NCBI GenBank assembly: GCA_947383145.1
Contig: CANDCH010000003.1
Span: 1-64,000, forward strand
Direction of reading: 5' to 3'
DNA: 64,000 nt
Origin: an uncultured bacterium
GTDB taxonomy: Bacteria; Bacillota; Clostridia; Oscillospirales; Oscillospiraceae
In this document: positions 1-7,652 of the stretch, piece after piece
Layout of the letters: the number at the start of each line of letters is the position of its first letter
Position numbering within the stretch: position 1 is the first letter of the stretch
Notes under the pieces: model-generated
Told to the model about the DNA's origin: nothing
The model's input: only the letters and a program-made list of their open reading frames with translations
Databases searched by the model: none
Program-made: the position numbers and the translations under genes

Positions 1-15
1 TCAAACCTTATGTAA

Positions 16-62
16 TTTCCCTTGTTTTTGCCCTTACGGGCTGAAACAAGGGAAAGTTTTTT
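16..62 (+). terminator. Stem-loop with T-tract beside the integrase end
   Basis: The arms 16-33 and 38-55 pair over 18 positions with two mismatches around a TTAC loop. A T-run follows on the plus strand (57-62). It could stop transcription entering the element from outside. For the integrase on the minus strand the downstream tract is poor in T, so it is not an ideal terminator for that gene. Confidence 0.5.
19..41 (+). repeat. Candidate attL, 23-bp direct repeat copy 1
   Basis: This copy matches 6858-6880 at 20 of 23 positions, with an 11-bp identical core TTTTGCCCTTA (26-36). It lies immediately downstream of the integrase stop, the usual place for an attachment site. It is also the left half of a stem-loop, so part of the similarity could reflect hairpin structure. 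Confidence 0.5.
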
Positions 63-1359
63 ACTCCCCGTTGACCACCTTATCCAGCAGTCTGGCGGAG
101 TTGCGTTTCGCTTCCCTCGTAGAGTGGGCGTAAATGTTCATCGTGGTACTGACGTCGGCGTGGCCCAGCAACTCCTGCACGTCCTTGGGAGCCGCCCCAT
201 TGGAGAGCAGATTGCTGGTGAACGTGTGCCTGAGCATATGGAAATGGAAGTCCTCCAGCCCTGCCACTTTCTTCTTTGCCTGACGGCACATGATACTCAC
301 CGTACTCGGCGTTTCAATGGCCCCATCAGGCCGGAGGCAGACAAAGGACAACTCCCTGTATCCCTCCGGCACGTCCACCGTCCTGGGCAGGGTGTAGACC
401 TCGTAATAGGCCCGGTCTTTCTCCCTGACCTCGGTGTAGTAGTTCAGGCTGTAAAGTTCCCCATAGCGTAGGCGGTTCCCAATCTGCTCCTTTTTAGCCC
501 TCCGCAGGATCGCCGCCAGCGTGTCGCAGAAATCCACGGTGCGGACTTTCTTACGCTTGGTGGCCCCAATCTCCGTCTTGTGCCTCGCCCCGTTGTAGCG
601 GATGCTCCGCCGCACTGTCAGATACTGCTCGTCCAGGTTAACATCCTGCCAGGTGAGGGCGCAGACCTCCCCGATACGAAGCCCGGTGTAGTAGGCAATC
701 TGGATGGGCAGCAGGGCGGGGTTGTCTTTCTTTTTCAGAAAGTCCTCCAACGCCCGGAACTGTTCATGGGTGAGGGTAGGCACCGCTGGGGCATCCCCGT
801 CCCCCTGGTCAAACAGCTCGTATTCCTCTTTTCTGCCCCGCCAAATCACATATTGCATGGGGTTGAAGCTAATGAGCCGCTTGGGGAACACCGCAAAGCG
901 AAACGCCCCTTGCAGGACTGCCGAATACTGCCGTAAGTACCCTTTACTGAGCGCCTTTGCCGCTGTCCCGTCCGGGTTTGTCCCGCCGAAGCTGAGCAGG
1001 TCGATGTAGGCTTGCAGATGGTCGGGGGTGACGCTTTTCAGCTTGCGATTTCCGATGGGGTGCTGCTTGATACGGTTGACCGTCCCCTGGTAGGCCATCA
1101 CGGTGCCGTTGCTGAGATTTCCGGGCTTCAATTCTTCCTCCACCCACATATCCAGCAGTTGGCCCACGGTGGCGTTCTCGGACTTCGCCACGAACTTCTT
1201 TGCCTCGTAGTCCTCCATCGCCTTGCGGAGCAGGGCCTCCGTCTCGGATTTGCTCTCCGTCCCGGCGAACTCCCGCTGTACCTGCCGCCCGCTCTCGTCC
1301 TCCACATAGAAGCGGTAGTACCACTTTTTGCCCTTTTTGCGTACAGAACCTTTTGCCAT
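61..1359 (-). CDS. int: Tyrosine recombinase (phage/ICE-type integrase)
   Basis: This site-specific recombinase would integrate and excise the surrounding element. The 432-residue protein has an N-terminal basic arm-binding region (starting [17 protein letters not shown]), a core-binding SAM-like domain, and a C-terminal catalytic domain. The catalytic residues are visible: Arg228 in TGLRIGE, His373 and Arg376 in HMLRHTF, His400 in LLGHADV, and the nucleophile Tyr410 in MNIYAHS. The start at 1359 is chosen over the longer frame because an AGAAAGGAG ribosome site sits upstream at the right distance. The length and N-terminus resemble the Tn916/ICE integrase group. It lies at the extreme left of the element next to the candidate attL. 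Confidence 0.93.
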   Translation of the reverse strand: MAKGSVRKKGKKWYYRFYVEDESGRQVQREFAGTESKSETEALLRKAMEDYEAKKFVAKSENATVGQLLDMWVEEELKPGNLSNGTVMAYQGTVNRIKQHPIGNRKLKSVTPDHLQAYIDLLSFGGTNPDGTAAKALSKGYLRQYSAVLQGAFRFAVFPKRLISFNPMQYVIWRGRKEEYELFDQGDGDAPAVPTLTHEQFRALEDFLKKKDNPALLPIQIAYYTGLRIGEVCALTWQDVNLDEQYLTVRRSIRYNGARHKTEIGATKRKKVRTVDFCDTLAAILRRAKKEQIGNRLRYGELYSLNYYTEVREKDRAYYEVYTLPRTVDVPEGYRELSFVCLRPDGAIETPSTVSIMCRQAKKKVAGLEDFHFHMLRHTFTSNLLSNGAAPKDVQELLGHADVSTTMNIYAHSTREAKRNSARLLDKVVNGE

Positions 1360-1381
1360 AGATAAAATGCTCCTTTCTATC

Positions 1382-1407
1382 CGTGGCAATCGGAACTGTG
1401 ACGTATG
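1382..1407 (+). repeat. Inverted repeat, left copy (integrase upstream region)
   Basis: These 26 bases match the reverse complement of 6799-6828 throughout, apart from two 2-base gaps. They lie just upstream of int, in its probable promoter region. Possible roles are an integrase arm-binding site or a shared regulatory site. Confidence 0.6.
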
Positions 1408-1427
1408 ATGTGCGTTACATCATTTCT

Positions 1428-1443
1428 GCCGGGTTTTCCCGGC
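1428..1443. terminator. Short hairpin after the repressor gene
   Basis: GCCGGG-TTTT-CCCGGC forms a perfect 6-bp stem 12 bases beyond the repressor stop. No clear T-tract follows on the minus strand. It may be a weak terminator or an operator between the repressor and int. A wider inverted pair, CCGTGGCA (1381-1388) and TGCCACGG (1460-1467), encloses it. Confidence 0.3.
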
Positions 1444-1454
1444 ATATTATGTTG

Positions 1455-2129
1455 TCAAGGTGCCACGGAATCGTTGGCGGCGTTCAGCCGCACCTGGGCG
1501 TCATGCAGGATGTTATACAGGTAAACTGTATCTACCCTGGTACGCCCTTTGTCGAAGATATGTAGCAGCCCGTCCAGGAACCGCTTCATATCCTCGATAG
1601 GAGCTTCCATCTCCCGGCGATAGACCGGCACGATGATGTCGTCAACGTGGATGGTGTACTGCTGGATGGATTTTTTGAGGGCTTCATCCCCGGCCAGCCG
1701 GTCGATCTCGTTCAATGTCCTGCCATAGTGCTGGGCTGTGACAGAGAACAGGTCGATCAGCAGACACAGCATAGATGTAAGGAACCGCTGCTGGATTTCC
1801 GGCTGTACCGTCTTGTTTACAGCGTCAAGGAAATCATTCAGATGGTCTAAAACCTCGCCCTCGCAGACGGTTCGGCCATCCTCATCTTTGATTTCCTTTT
1901 CCTCGGATAGACCTGTGAGCCATTCCGGGGTGGTTTGCAGGGCGTCCGCCAAACCGTTGATAATCATGCTGCGGTTGGGGTTGACCCCATCCGTTTCGTA
2001 CCGCTGGATGGTGGACTTGTTGACCCCCACCCGCCGTCCAAGCTCCGGCATGGAGATACCAATCTCGTTTCTGCGCTCTTTGATGCGTTTACCAACCTCT
2101 TTTGGAGTGAGCATTTCTGCGTTGTCCAA
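1455..2129 (-). CDS. XRE/cI-like helix-turn-helix repressor
   Basis: This is probably the element's master repressor, controlling the divergent excisionase-like gene. An HTH_3 domain covers roughly residues 10-70 (VGKRIKERRNEIGISMPELG, then KSTIQRYETDG). A helical C-terminal region of about 140 residues has no function I recognise. The longest frame begins with GTG at 2138, but AGGAGG (2139-2144) abuts that codon. The TTG at 2129 has an ideal 8-base spacing, so it is taken as the start (224 residues). A convincing minus-strand promoter lies immediately upstream. Confidence 0.82.
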   Translation of the reverse strand: MDNAEMLTPKEVGKRIKERRNEIGISMPELGRRVGVNKSTIQRYETDGVNPNRSMIINGLADALQTTPEWLTGLSEEKEIKDEDGRTVCEGEVLDHLNDFLDAVNKTVQPEIQQRFLTSMLCLLIDLFSVTAQHYGRTLNEIDRLAGDEALKKSIQQYTIHVDDIIVPVYRREMEAPIEDMKRFLDGLLHIFDKGRTRVDTVYLYNILHDAQVRLNAANDSVAP

Positions 2130-2153
2130 GAAGTTCACCTCCTATCGAGTACG

Positions 2154-2182
2154 AGTATAACACAGTTGGATTTGAATTGCAA
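2154..2182 (-). promoter_or_regulatory. Promoter of the repressor gene
   Basis: Read on the minus strand, the -35 is TTGCAA (2182-2177), the spacer is 17 bases, and the -10 is TATACT (2159-2154). Transcription would begin only a few bases before the ribosome site, giving a very short leader. Confidence 0.7.
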
Positions 2183-2234
2183 CCCTATATTTCATATATT
2201 TTCAAAAATATTTTTTAAAACGCCTCGAAACAAT

Positions 2235-2263
2235 TTGACAAGGAGCGGCAAATTAAGTATAAT
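2235..2263 (+). promoter_or_regulatory. Promoter of the excisionase-like gene
   Basis: Consensus TTGACA (2235-2240), a 17-base spacer and TATAAT (2258-2263). TTGCA repeats follow directly (about 2270-2295), and one also sits in the opposing repressor promoter. They are candidate operators for the repressor. Confidence 0.8.
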
Positions 2264-2311
2264 AACGGTGTTGCAGTTGCAAAACAGGTGCAATAGAAAG
2301 GGGCGTGCAGA

Positions 2312-2527
2312 ATGAGCGCAGTTAAAATGGGGCTGACCATCGAGGAAGCCGCCGAGTGTACGGGCATTGGGCGGAACACCATGCGGAAGCTGGTGGACTG
2401 GGGCAAGCTGCCGGTGCTGAAGGTGGGCCGGAAGGCCATCATCCGGCGAGACACGCTGGAGCGGTTCATGGCCGTCAACCAGGGGCGGAACCTGCTCCGG
2501 GAGGGTGACGTCCGCAGGGTCGAGTGA
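2312..2527 (+). CDS. xis: Excisionase-family small DNA-binding protein
   Basis: A 71-residue protein with a MerR-like winged helix-turn-helix of the excisionase family: LTIEEAAECTGIGRNTMRKL, then PVLKVGRKAIIRRDTLERF. Such proteins bind near attachment sites and steer the integrase toward excision, or act as small transcription factors. The start has an AAAGGGG ribosome site, and a consensus promoter lies upstream. It is divergent from the cI-like gene, the classic arrangement of a lysogeny-type switch. The role as Xis is inferred from domain type and position. Confidence 0.8.
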   Translation: MSAVKMGLTIEEAAECTGIGRNTMRKLVDWGKLPVLKVGRKAIIRRDTLERFMAVNQGRNLLREGDVRRVE

Positions 2528-2695
2528 CATTCCCCCCATAATTCACCGGCTGAAAAAGACAGCCAGGGTAGCGGGGACGCACCCGCAAAATACGTCGGGG
2601 CGGAAGTGGTATAGTCTTAGCAAGCAACGCATTGTGATATCACAATGCCGCTTGACAGGGGTTCCACCCCTATGACCCCGGAGAAAGGAGAATCC

Positions 2696-3013
2696 ATGCG
2701 AAGCAGAACGAACCAAATCATCATCCGTCTGTCCGACGAGGAGCTTGCCGACCTCAACGAAAAGGTCAGCAGGGTACGGGGTTCCCGTGAGCGGTTCATC
2801 CGACAGTGTATCAGCGGCGCTGCCATCCGGGAGGCCCCCTCCGTTGACGTGCCGAAGCTGATCTACGAAGTTCGCAGGGTGGGGGCAAGTCTCAATCGCA
2901 TCCTCATCATCGCCAACGCCAAGGGCCTGCTGGAAGTGCCGGAACTCCGCAAGGCGATGGAGCGGAACCGGGAACTGGAAGTACGTATCGTGGACGCCTA
3001 CACGAAGGATTGA
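2696..3013 (+). CDS. mobC: MobC-like plasmid mobilization (relaxosome) protein
   Basis: A 105-residue protein with an N-terminal ribbon-helix-helix-like start (NQIIIRLSDEELADLNEKV) and a MobC-type C-terminal helix (EVRRVGASLNRILIIANAKG). MobC proteins assist a MobA relaxase at oriT in mobilizable elements. The start at 2696 follows GGAGAAAGGAG with good spacing; the longer frame from 2645 has none. The expected relaxase gene does not follow. A terminator and an opposing gene come next, so this looks like the surviving remnant of a mobilization module. Confidence 0.78.
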   Translation: MRSRTNQIIIRLSDEELADLNEKVSRVRGSRERFIRQCISGAAIREAPSVDVPKLIYEVRRVGASLNRILIIANAKGLLEVPELRKAMERNRELEVRIVDAYTKD

Positions 3014-3022
3014 CGCAGACAG

Positions 3023-3058
3023 CAAAAAGCACCGCACAGCCATTAGGCCATGCGGTGC
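3023..3058 (-). terminator. Terminator of the PHP gene cluster
   Basis: GCACCGCA (3029-3036) pairs with TGCGGTGC (3051-3058), with three more pairs inside. On the minus strand the hairpin is followed by TTTTT. It sits between two convergent genes and could serve both, but the T-tract favours the minus-strand cluster. Confidence 0.7.
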
Positions 3059-3068
3059 GTACATAGAA

Positions 3069-3935
3069 TCACAATATGGTAAAGTTGGGCGGTAATTCGC
3101 CATATCCGCCCAAGCTGATGGATGGCTTTGTCTTTCCGTGATAATCACTGCCGCAAGTGGCAAACAAGCCCTGCTTCTGCGCCTGCCGATAAAACTCTGC
3201 CGCCTGTTCTGGGGTATGATAGCTGCTGAACGCCTCTAAACCGTCAATGCCCAAATCCAGAATTTCCCTCAGCAGTTCCTCGTGGCCTTTCAGATTCACA
3301 CCGGGATGTGCCAAAACCGCTTTCCCATGATTTCGGTGGATAATGCTAATAATTTCTTCCATGCGCGGATATTCCATCTTCACATAGCAAGGCTTTCCCT
3401 GGGCGTAGTAGTCCCAATAGAAGTTGACATAAGGATTGTCGCTCCTGGCCCCTCCGGGACGGTATGGGCGGAGAAGCGGGTGGTCGACGTACTCCGGTTT
3501 TGCCAACAGCAATTCCGCAAACAAATCGCCCGTCCACATTCCTTTCCAGTAGGTATCTTTTGACATTTCCCACATCTCATTTTGGGTGATGTTGAAACCT
3601 AATACCTGTGTTTTTTCCAGGCGTTCCAATGATACAAGGTAACTTTGGTGTTCAATGTTTTCCTCAATACAAGCAAAATCCTCACTCTGTTCGTCAATCC
3701 CATACCCAAGCACATGGAAATTCAGCCCTTTATAAACACAGTCAACCTCAATCCCGTTGATATACCAAATACCTTTCGCTTCGGCCTGTGTCCGGGCCTC
3801 GGTGTTGGCCTTAGCGCAGTTGTGGTCTGTGATGGACATGGTTGTGATTCCCTTTTGGTAACACTGTTCTACCAGTTCCGACGGGGTAAACTCCCCGTCC
3901 TCGCTGTATCGGCTGTGCATATGCAGATCCGTCAT
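3069..3935 (-). CDS. PHP-domain metal-dependent phosphoesterase
   Basis: A hydrolase of the polymerase-and-histidinol-phosphatase superfamily, 288 residues. Metal-ligand motifs appear in order: DLHMHSRYSEDG at residues 3-14, TDHN near 37, the glutamate of GIEVDC near 63, HVLGYG, VLAHPGV, and the C-terminal GSDYHG. Relatives hydrolyse phosphate esters such as histidinol phosphate or short nucleotides. The substrate here cannot be named. It overlaps the preceding small gene by 4 bp (ATGA) and is the last gene of an MFS-small-PHP operon on the element. The operon suggests action on an imported compound, which is inference. Confidence 0.85.
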   Translation of the reverse strand: MTDLHMHSRYSEDGEFTPSELVEQCYQKGITTMSITDHNCAKANTEARTQAEAKGIWYINGIEVDCVYKGLNFHVLGYGIDEQSEDFACIEENIEHQSYLVSLERLEKTQVLGFNITQNEMWEMSKDTYWKGMWTGDLFAELLLAKPEYVDHPLLRPYRPGGARSDNPYVNFYWDYYAQGKPCYVKMEYPRMEEIISIIHRNHGKAVLAHPGVNLKGHEELLREILDLGIDGLEAFSSYHTPEQAAEFYRQAQKQGLFATCGSDYHGKTKPSISLGGYGELPPNFTIL

Positions 3936-4168
3936 AACGCCGCCTCCGCCATATACTGGATGAAAGGTTTGACATCCCGGTGGTTGGAGAGACTGATTTC
4001 CACACCGCTTCCCCTGGACTTTACAATCTCCAGCATTTGATGGGCATCGCTGTTGCGCTTCAGATTGCGTTTGCTGCCGTCCGGCATATGCAGCATGACC
4101 TCGCCGCAGCTTTTGTTCACCAACTGTAGGAATCGCTCTGTGTCAGGAATCAAAAAGAAGGTAAGCAT
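3932..4168 (-). CDS. Small protein, possibly HPr-like
   Basis: A 78-residue protein of unknown function. The stretches FLQLVNKSCGEVMLHMP near the start and ISLSNHRDVKPFIQYM near the end recall the later strands and helix of the phosphocarrier HPr fold. The phosphorylatable-histidine motif of true HPr is absent, so PTS phosphotransfer is unlikely. Its start lies one base from the MFS stop and its end overlaps the PHP start, so the three are almost certainly translated together. It could be a small regulatory or adaptor subunit of the cargo operon. Confidence 0.6.
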   Translation of the reverse strand: MLTFFLIPDTERFLQLVNKSCGEVMLHMPDGSKRNLKRNSDAHQMLEIVKSRGSGVEISLSNHRDVKPFIQYMAEAAL

Positions 4169-4169
4169 C

Positions 4170-5333
4170 TTAAACTCCTTTCCCGCTGTGTTTTAACAGC
4201 GCCTCATGCATAAATACCATTACCATCAAAATCACGAGCAGATAAAAGGGGAACAAGGACACCGTAATGTGATTGGCAATCAGGCCGAACAGGGGCGGCA
4301 TCAGACAGGTGCCCACATAGGCGCTGGCCATCTGGACACCGATGATCGCTTGGGACTTATCTGCGCCGAAGTGGTCAGGCGTGGCATGAATAATGCTGGG
4401 GTAAATGGGAGCGCAGCCAAGTCCAATGAGAATCAATCCCACAAGAGCAGCATATTCCCCTAACGGCAGCAAAAAGGCAATGATTCCAACCGCGATGATT
4501 CCCTGGCCCAGCCGAACCATCTGCCCATCGTTCAGCTTCATGGTCAGAAAGCCGCTCAGCGCCCGACCGACCGTGATGCCGATAAAGAACAGGCTGGCAA
4601 AGCTGGCCGCAGTCTCCGTCGGAACACCCTTTTGCAGAACCAGATAGCTGCTGGCCCACAGGCCCGTGGTCTGTTCTAAGGCGCAGTAACAGAAGAAGGT
4701 CACCATGACCGCTTTCGCTCCGGGAATATGGAGGATTTGGCCCAAGGTCATTGTCGGAGCCGGTTCTGCTTCTGCTTTACCACCCGTTGATGTTTTCCAG
4801 AGCGGGAGGCTCAGGAACAGAACCACAGTCAACGCAATTTGCAGCAGGGCGATGCAGCGGTAGCCCATGTTCCAGCCACCTCCGCCAGCGAGGGCATAAC
4901 CCATGATGTACGGCCCAAGGGACGCCCCGACGCCCCACATACAATGGAGCCAGCTCATGTGACGGCTGGCAAAGTGGAGCGCCACATAGTTGTTCAGCGC
5001 CGCGTCCACACTGCCCGCTCCCAGGCCGTAGGGAACCGCCCACAGGCATAACATCCAAAAGGAGCGGCTGACGGAAAAACCGAAAATTGCCGCCGCTGTC
5101 ATACCCACGCTGATAGCCGTTACCTTTCCGGCCCCCAGCTTACGGGTAAGCCGGTCACTTTGCAGGCTGGAGATGATTGTCCCCACCGCGATAATCATGG
5201 AGATGACCCCCGCATAGGAAACGGGAACGCCAAACTCGCCGTACATAGACGGCCATGCCGACCCCAGCAGGGCATCAGGCAGGCCCAGGCTGATAAAAGA
5301 GATATAAATGACTGCCAGAAGTAAGTGAAGCAT
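4170..5333 (-). CDS. MFS transporter, 12 predicted membrane segments
   Basis: An inner-membrane permease of the major facilitator superfamily (387 residues). It has regularly spaced hydrophobic segments and a cytoplasmic-loop motif after segment 2 (SDRLTRKLGAGKV), the usual MFS loop 2-3 signature. The N-terminus (FISLGLPDALLGSAWP) resembles the sugar-permease/FHS-like branch. The start has an AAGGAGG ribosome site. It is the first gene of the minus-strand operon and is divergent from an AraC regulator that probably controls it. The substrate is unknown; a sugar or sugar-like compound is the best guess. Confidence 0.85.
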   Translation of the reverse strand: MLHLLLAVIYISFISLGLPDALLGSAWPSMYGEFGVPVSYAGVISMIIAVGTIISSLQSDRLTRKLGAGKVTAISVGMTAAAIFGFSVSRSFWMLCLWAVPYGLGAGSVDAALNNYVALHFASRHMSWLHCMWGVGASLGPYIMGYALAGGGGWNMGYRCIALLQIALTVVLFLSLPLWKTSTGGKAEAEPAPTMTLGQILHIPGAKAVMVTFFCYCALEQTTGLWASSYLVLQKGVPTETAASFASLFFIGITVGRALSGFLTMKLNDGQMVRLGQGIIAVGIIAFLLPLGEYAALVGLILIGLGCAPIYPSIIHATPDHFGADKSQAIIGVQMASAYVGTCLMPPLFGLIANHITVSLFPFYLLVILMVMVFMHEALLKHSGKGV

Positions 5334-5440
5334 CTTGCATCCCTCCTTGGTTTCTGATATGATAATACCACTGGATAGACGAAAGTGTTAGAAAGAAATC
5401 CACAAGTTGATGCAATAAAATCACCAGGAGGTAAGCGGCT

Positions 5441-6349
5441 ATGGCTTTGAGCGTATGTGGGCCGGTTTCCACCGACCGGCAGGGTCGAGAGCTGATTGAA
5501 CATGGTACGCCGTTGTTCCCCGTGGCATGCTATCACGACAACATCAGTGAAGCAGAAGTGCCGTGGCACTGGCATGACGAATTGGAGATTTTAGTTGTTG
5601 AGACTGGGATTACCCGTGTCTCGGTCAACGGAACGGATTACATGGTAAGGCAGGGAGAAGGCTTCTTCGTCAACACCGGGGCCTTGCATGGGGTGTGGAA
5701 TGAAGGAGCGGAACCTTGTTATTTGCAGTCTGTTGTATTCCATCCCCGGCTGGTAGGTGGGAGCGTGGACAGCATCCTCTGGCAAAAGTATTTGGAGCCT
5801 CTCATCTCCGATCCATGCCGCCCCTGCGTTCACTTTGCCAACACGCAGGAATGGGAAAAAGACGCTTCAAAGACAATTCAATTAGCTTGGCAAGCCTGTG
5901 TATCCGAAATGGAGGGCTTTGAGTTTGAGGTGCGGGAACGGCTTTCCAGGCTTATTTTCTTACTGACAAAGAATTGTCCCAAAGCAGAAAAAAGGCCCTC
6001 AGAGAAAGCTCTGAGGGATGGAGAGCGCATTAAGATCATGCTCCAATATATTCAGGAACACTATGATGGGGAGTTGACGCTTGCCAAAATCGCAGAGAGC
6101 GCCGCTGTCAGCGAAAACGAGTGCCTGCGGTGTTTTCACAGCATGATTGGTAGCACACCGATTCAATATGTTAAACAGGTGCGTATCCAGAAAGCGGCGG
6201 AGTTGCTGGTATCTACGAATCGGAAAATTTCGGACATTGGAGCGGAGTGCGGATTCCAGGAGATGAGTTATTTCGCCAAAACATTTCGGGAGCTAAAAGG
6301 ATGTACTCCCGGTGAATTTAGGCGCAAAATGGCAGGACTGAAAGAATGA
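5441..6349 (+). CDS. AraC-family transcriptional regulator with cupin sensor
   Basis: A 302-residue regulator. The N-terminal half is a cupin effector domain (WHWHDELEILVVETG, then GEGFFVNTGALHGVWN), typical of sugar-sensing AraC proteins. The C-terminal 100 residues contain the double helix-turn-helix (LTLAKIAESAAVSENECLRC and ISDIGAECGFQEMSYFAKTF). The start has a strong CCAGGAGGT site. It is divergent from the MFS-small-PHP operon with a roughly 107-bp shared upstream region, so it is likely that operon's activator. Confidence 0.9.
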   Translation: MALSVCGPVSTDRQGRELIEHGTPLFPVACYHDNISEAEVPWHWHDELEILVVETGITRVSVNGTDYMVRQGEGFFVNTGALHGVWNEGAEPCYLQSVVFHPRLVGGSVDSILWQKYLEPLISDPCRPCVHFANTQEWEKDASKTIQLAWQACVSEMEGFEFEVRERLSRLIFLLTKNCPKAEKRPSEKALRDGERIKIMLQYIQEHYDGELTLAKIAESAAVSENECLRCFHSMIGSTPIQYVKQVRIQKAAELLVSTNRKISDIGAECGFQEMSYFAKTFRELKGCTPGEFRRKMAGLKE

Positions 6350-6350
6350 A

Positions 6351-6387
6351 AAACTGTCAGCAGAGGGGTGGCCTCTGCTGACAGTTT
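6351..6387. terminator. Bidirectional terminator between araC-like and tnpV genes
   Basis: A perfect 16-bp stem (6351-6366 with 6372-6387) closes a GGTGG loop. A-run and T-run flanks allow termination in both directions between the two convergent genes. Confidence 0.85.
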
Positions 6388-6390
6388 GCT

Positions 6391-6768
6391 CTACATGAAT
6401 ATGATTTCGTTGTTTACAATTTCTCTTGCGCTTGCTCGAATATTGTTCATCACGCCAACCCACGCTATTTGGTCGGTAGTTTTCAATTCCTCGGTAATGC
6501 CTTGAATTTCTTCCATTTGCTGGATAATGCTATCCAGCAATTCTTGTGCCTGCTGGTCAATATCGGCAAGGTAGCTGTCTAATTTTCCGCTCAGCAACAA
6601 AGCATTATATAAAGCTGAATGATGTTCTTTGAGATACCGTTTGTGTCGCTGACCCCACACGCCAACAGGTTGTTCTTCTTCAGCGGGTACAGTCAGGCAG
6701 GGGAAATAGTAGTCGCCAATCAACTCATACCATAGGCCGTTATTCTCGTCAAAAATGTACTTGTCCAT
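6391..6768 (-). CDS. tnpV: TnpV-family transposon-encoded protein
   Basis: A 125-residue protein recognised from the family pattern: GLWYELIGDYYFPCLTVP at the N-terminus, GVWGQRHKRYLKEHH in the middle, and WVGVMNNIRASAREIVNNEI at the C-terminus. TnpV proteins are carried by Tn4451-like and other clostridial elements, and their biochemical role is not established. The start at 6768 is chosen because GGAGG precedes it with proper spacing; the 11 extra residues of the longer frame are unsupported. It sits at the right end of the element, next to the second copy of the 23-bp repeat. Confidence 0.85.
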   Translation of the reverse strand: MDKYIFDENNGLWYELIGDYYFPCLTVPAEEEQPVGVWGQRHKRYLKEHHSALYNALLLSGKLDSYLADIDQQAQELLDSIIQQMEEIQGITEELKTTDQIAWVGVMNNIRASAREIVNNEIIFM

Positions 6769-6798
6769 AGTGAAATCCTCCGCTATAATATATTCGCA

Positions 6799-6828
6799 CA
6801 TACGTCACAGTTTTCCGATTGCCACACG
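6799..6828 (-). repeat. Inverted repeat, right copy
   Basis: The reverse complement matches 1382-1407 with two 2-base insertions. It lies upstream of tnpV and about 30 bases inside the candidate attR. Confidence 0.6.
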
Positions 6829-6857
6829 CTGTTATATCCTGTTACGAGATTTTCTTG

Positions 6858-6880
6858 CCCTTGCTTTTGCCCTTATGAGC
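6858..6880 (+). repeat. Candidate attR, 23-bp direct repeat copy 2
   Basis: This is the second copy of the 19-41 repeat (20/23 identical). It is embedded in a hairpin (TTGCCCTTGC and the following GGGCAAGGG). Beyond it the base composition and gene content change. Confidence 0.5.
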
Positions 6881-7046
6881 AGTCAGGGCAAGGGTAAACT
6901 TGTGTGAAACCGAATAAAGGAATAAGGCGAACACACCGCGAGAAATCCTTTGTTTTCAAGGCTTTTGGAGGATTTTATTGAAAATCTACGGTGAGCGATA
7001 ACCGCTCATAAAATCGTAGTATTCAAATTCCGATTTATATTATCGT

Positions 7047-7652
7047 TTATATTTCAAAATCAGGAATTACTTTGTTATTAACACATCTTACAATGTTCAA
7101 CGTCTCCTCCTTTGCCCTGTCGATTCCTTCAGCTGTGTTCATCCAATTATCCCTTTTTGTTACTGTGTCATCTGCCGGACAAGGATATACACTTATATGA
7201 GATGGGAAAAGATATCTTGCTATGTGCAGACTTCGGCGCATATGATATGTTGTCGTCACCAATAATACGCTTTTTACTCTATTAAGCCACATTGAACGTT
7301 GTAATTCTAAAAGTGAACACAATATGTTTTCTATCGTATTTTGAGAACTTTTTTCAATAATAAGGCTTGCTTCTGGAACACCTAATTCTAAGGCTTTTCT
7401 ATACATATTATCTGCTTCTGTCATACTTTCACTTGAAAAGTTTCTTATTTTTCCTCCACACAACATCATCTTTTCAGACCTTCCCGAAAAAAACACCTTA
7501 GCTGCTACAGGAACTCTATATTTTGCTGCTTTTATACTACCTAAAACGATAATGCAGTCAACACTTGTTCCATTATCATCCAAACCTTCAAATAAAAGAC
7601 GATCTATCACATCATTCGTCAGAGCTTCTTTTCTTATCTTTGATACCCACAT
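7047..7652 (-). CDS. YdcF/ElyC-like DUF218 protein
   Basis: A 201-residue protein of the DUF218 family. Its signature is readable: IIVLGS, then LCGGK, SESMTEADNM, LGVPEASLIIEKSSQNT and VLLVTTTYHMRRSL. Membrane-anchored relatives act in envelope polysaccharide metabolism (ElyC, SanA) or bind SAM (YdcF). This one has no evident membrane segment and may be cytoplasmic. It is markedly AT-rich compared with the chromosomal genes to its right, and it stands alone between the integrative element and the insertion sequence, which suggests acquisition. Confidence 0.8.
   Translation of the reverse strand: MWVSKIRKEALTNDVIDRLLFEGLDDNGTSVDCIIVLGSIKAAKYRVPVAAKVFFSGRSEKMMLCGGKIRNFSSESMTEADNMYRKALELGVPEASLIIEKSSQNTIENILCSLLELQRSMWLNRVKSVLLVTTTYHMRRSLHIARYLFPSHISVYPCPADDTVTKRDNWMNTAEGIDRAKEETLNIVRCVNNKVIPDFEI

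Larger units (their letters stand above)
19..6880. mobile_element. Putative 6.8-kb integrative (formerly mobilizable) element
   Basis: The block runs from a tyrosine integrase at its left edge to a TnpV-family protein at its right edge. In between are a repressor/excisionase switch, a MobC-like protein and a regulated transporter/PHP cargo. A 23-bp direct repeat with 20 identities (19-41 and 6858-6880) brackets it, as expected for attL/attR of a site-specific element. A 26/30-nt inverted pair (1382-1407 and 6799-6828) also lies just inside. No relaxase is present, so self-transfer is unlikely. The boundaries are inferred from the repeat. The window begins only 18 bases outside, so the left flank cannot be examined. 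Confidence 0.65.

Noticed and set aside
3932..4168. Assignment as a true HPr phosphocarrier
   Set aside because: The active-site histidine motif of HPr is missing; only a general fold-like similarity remains.
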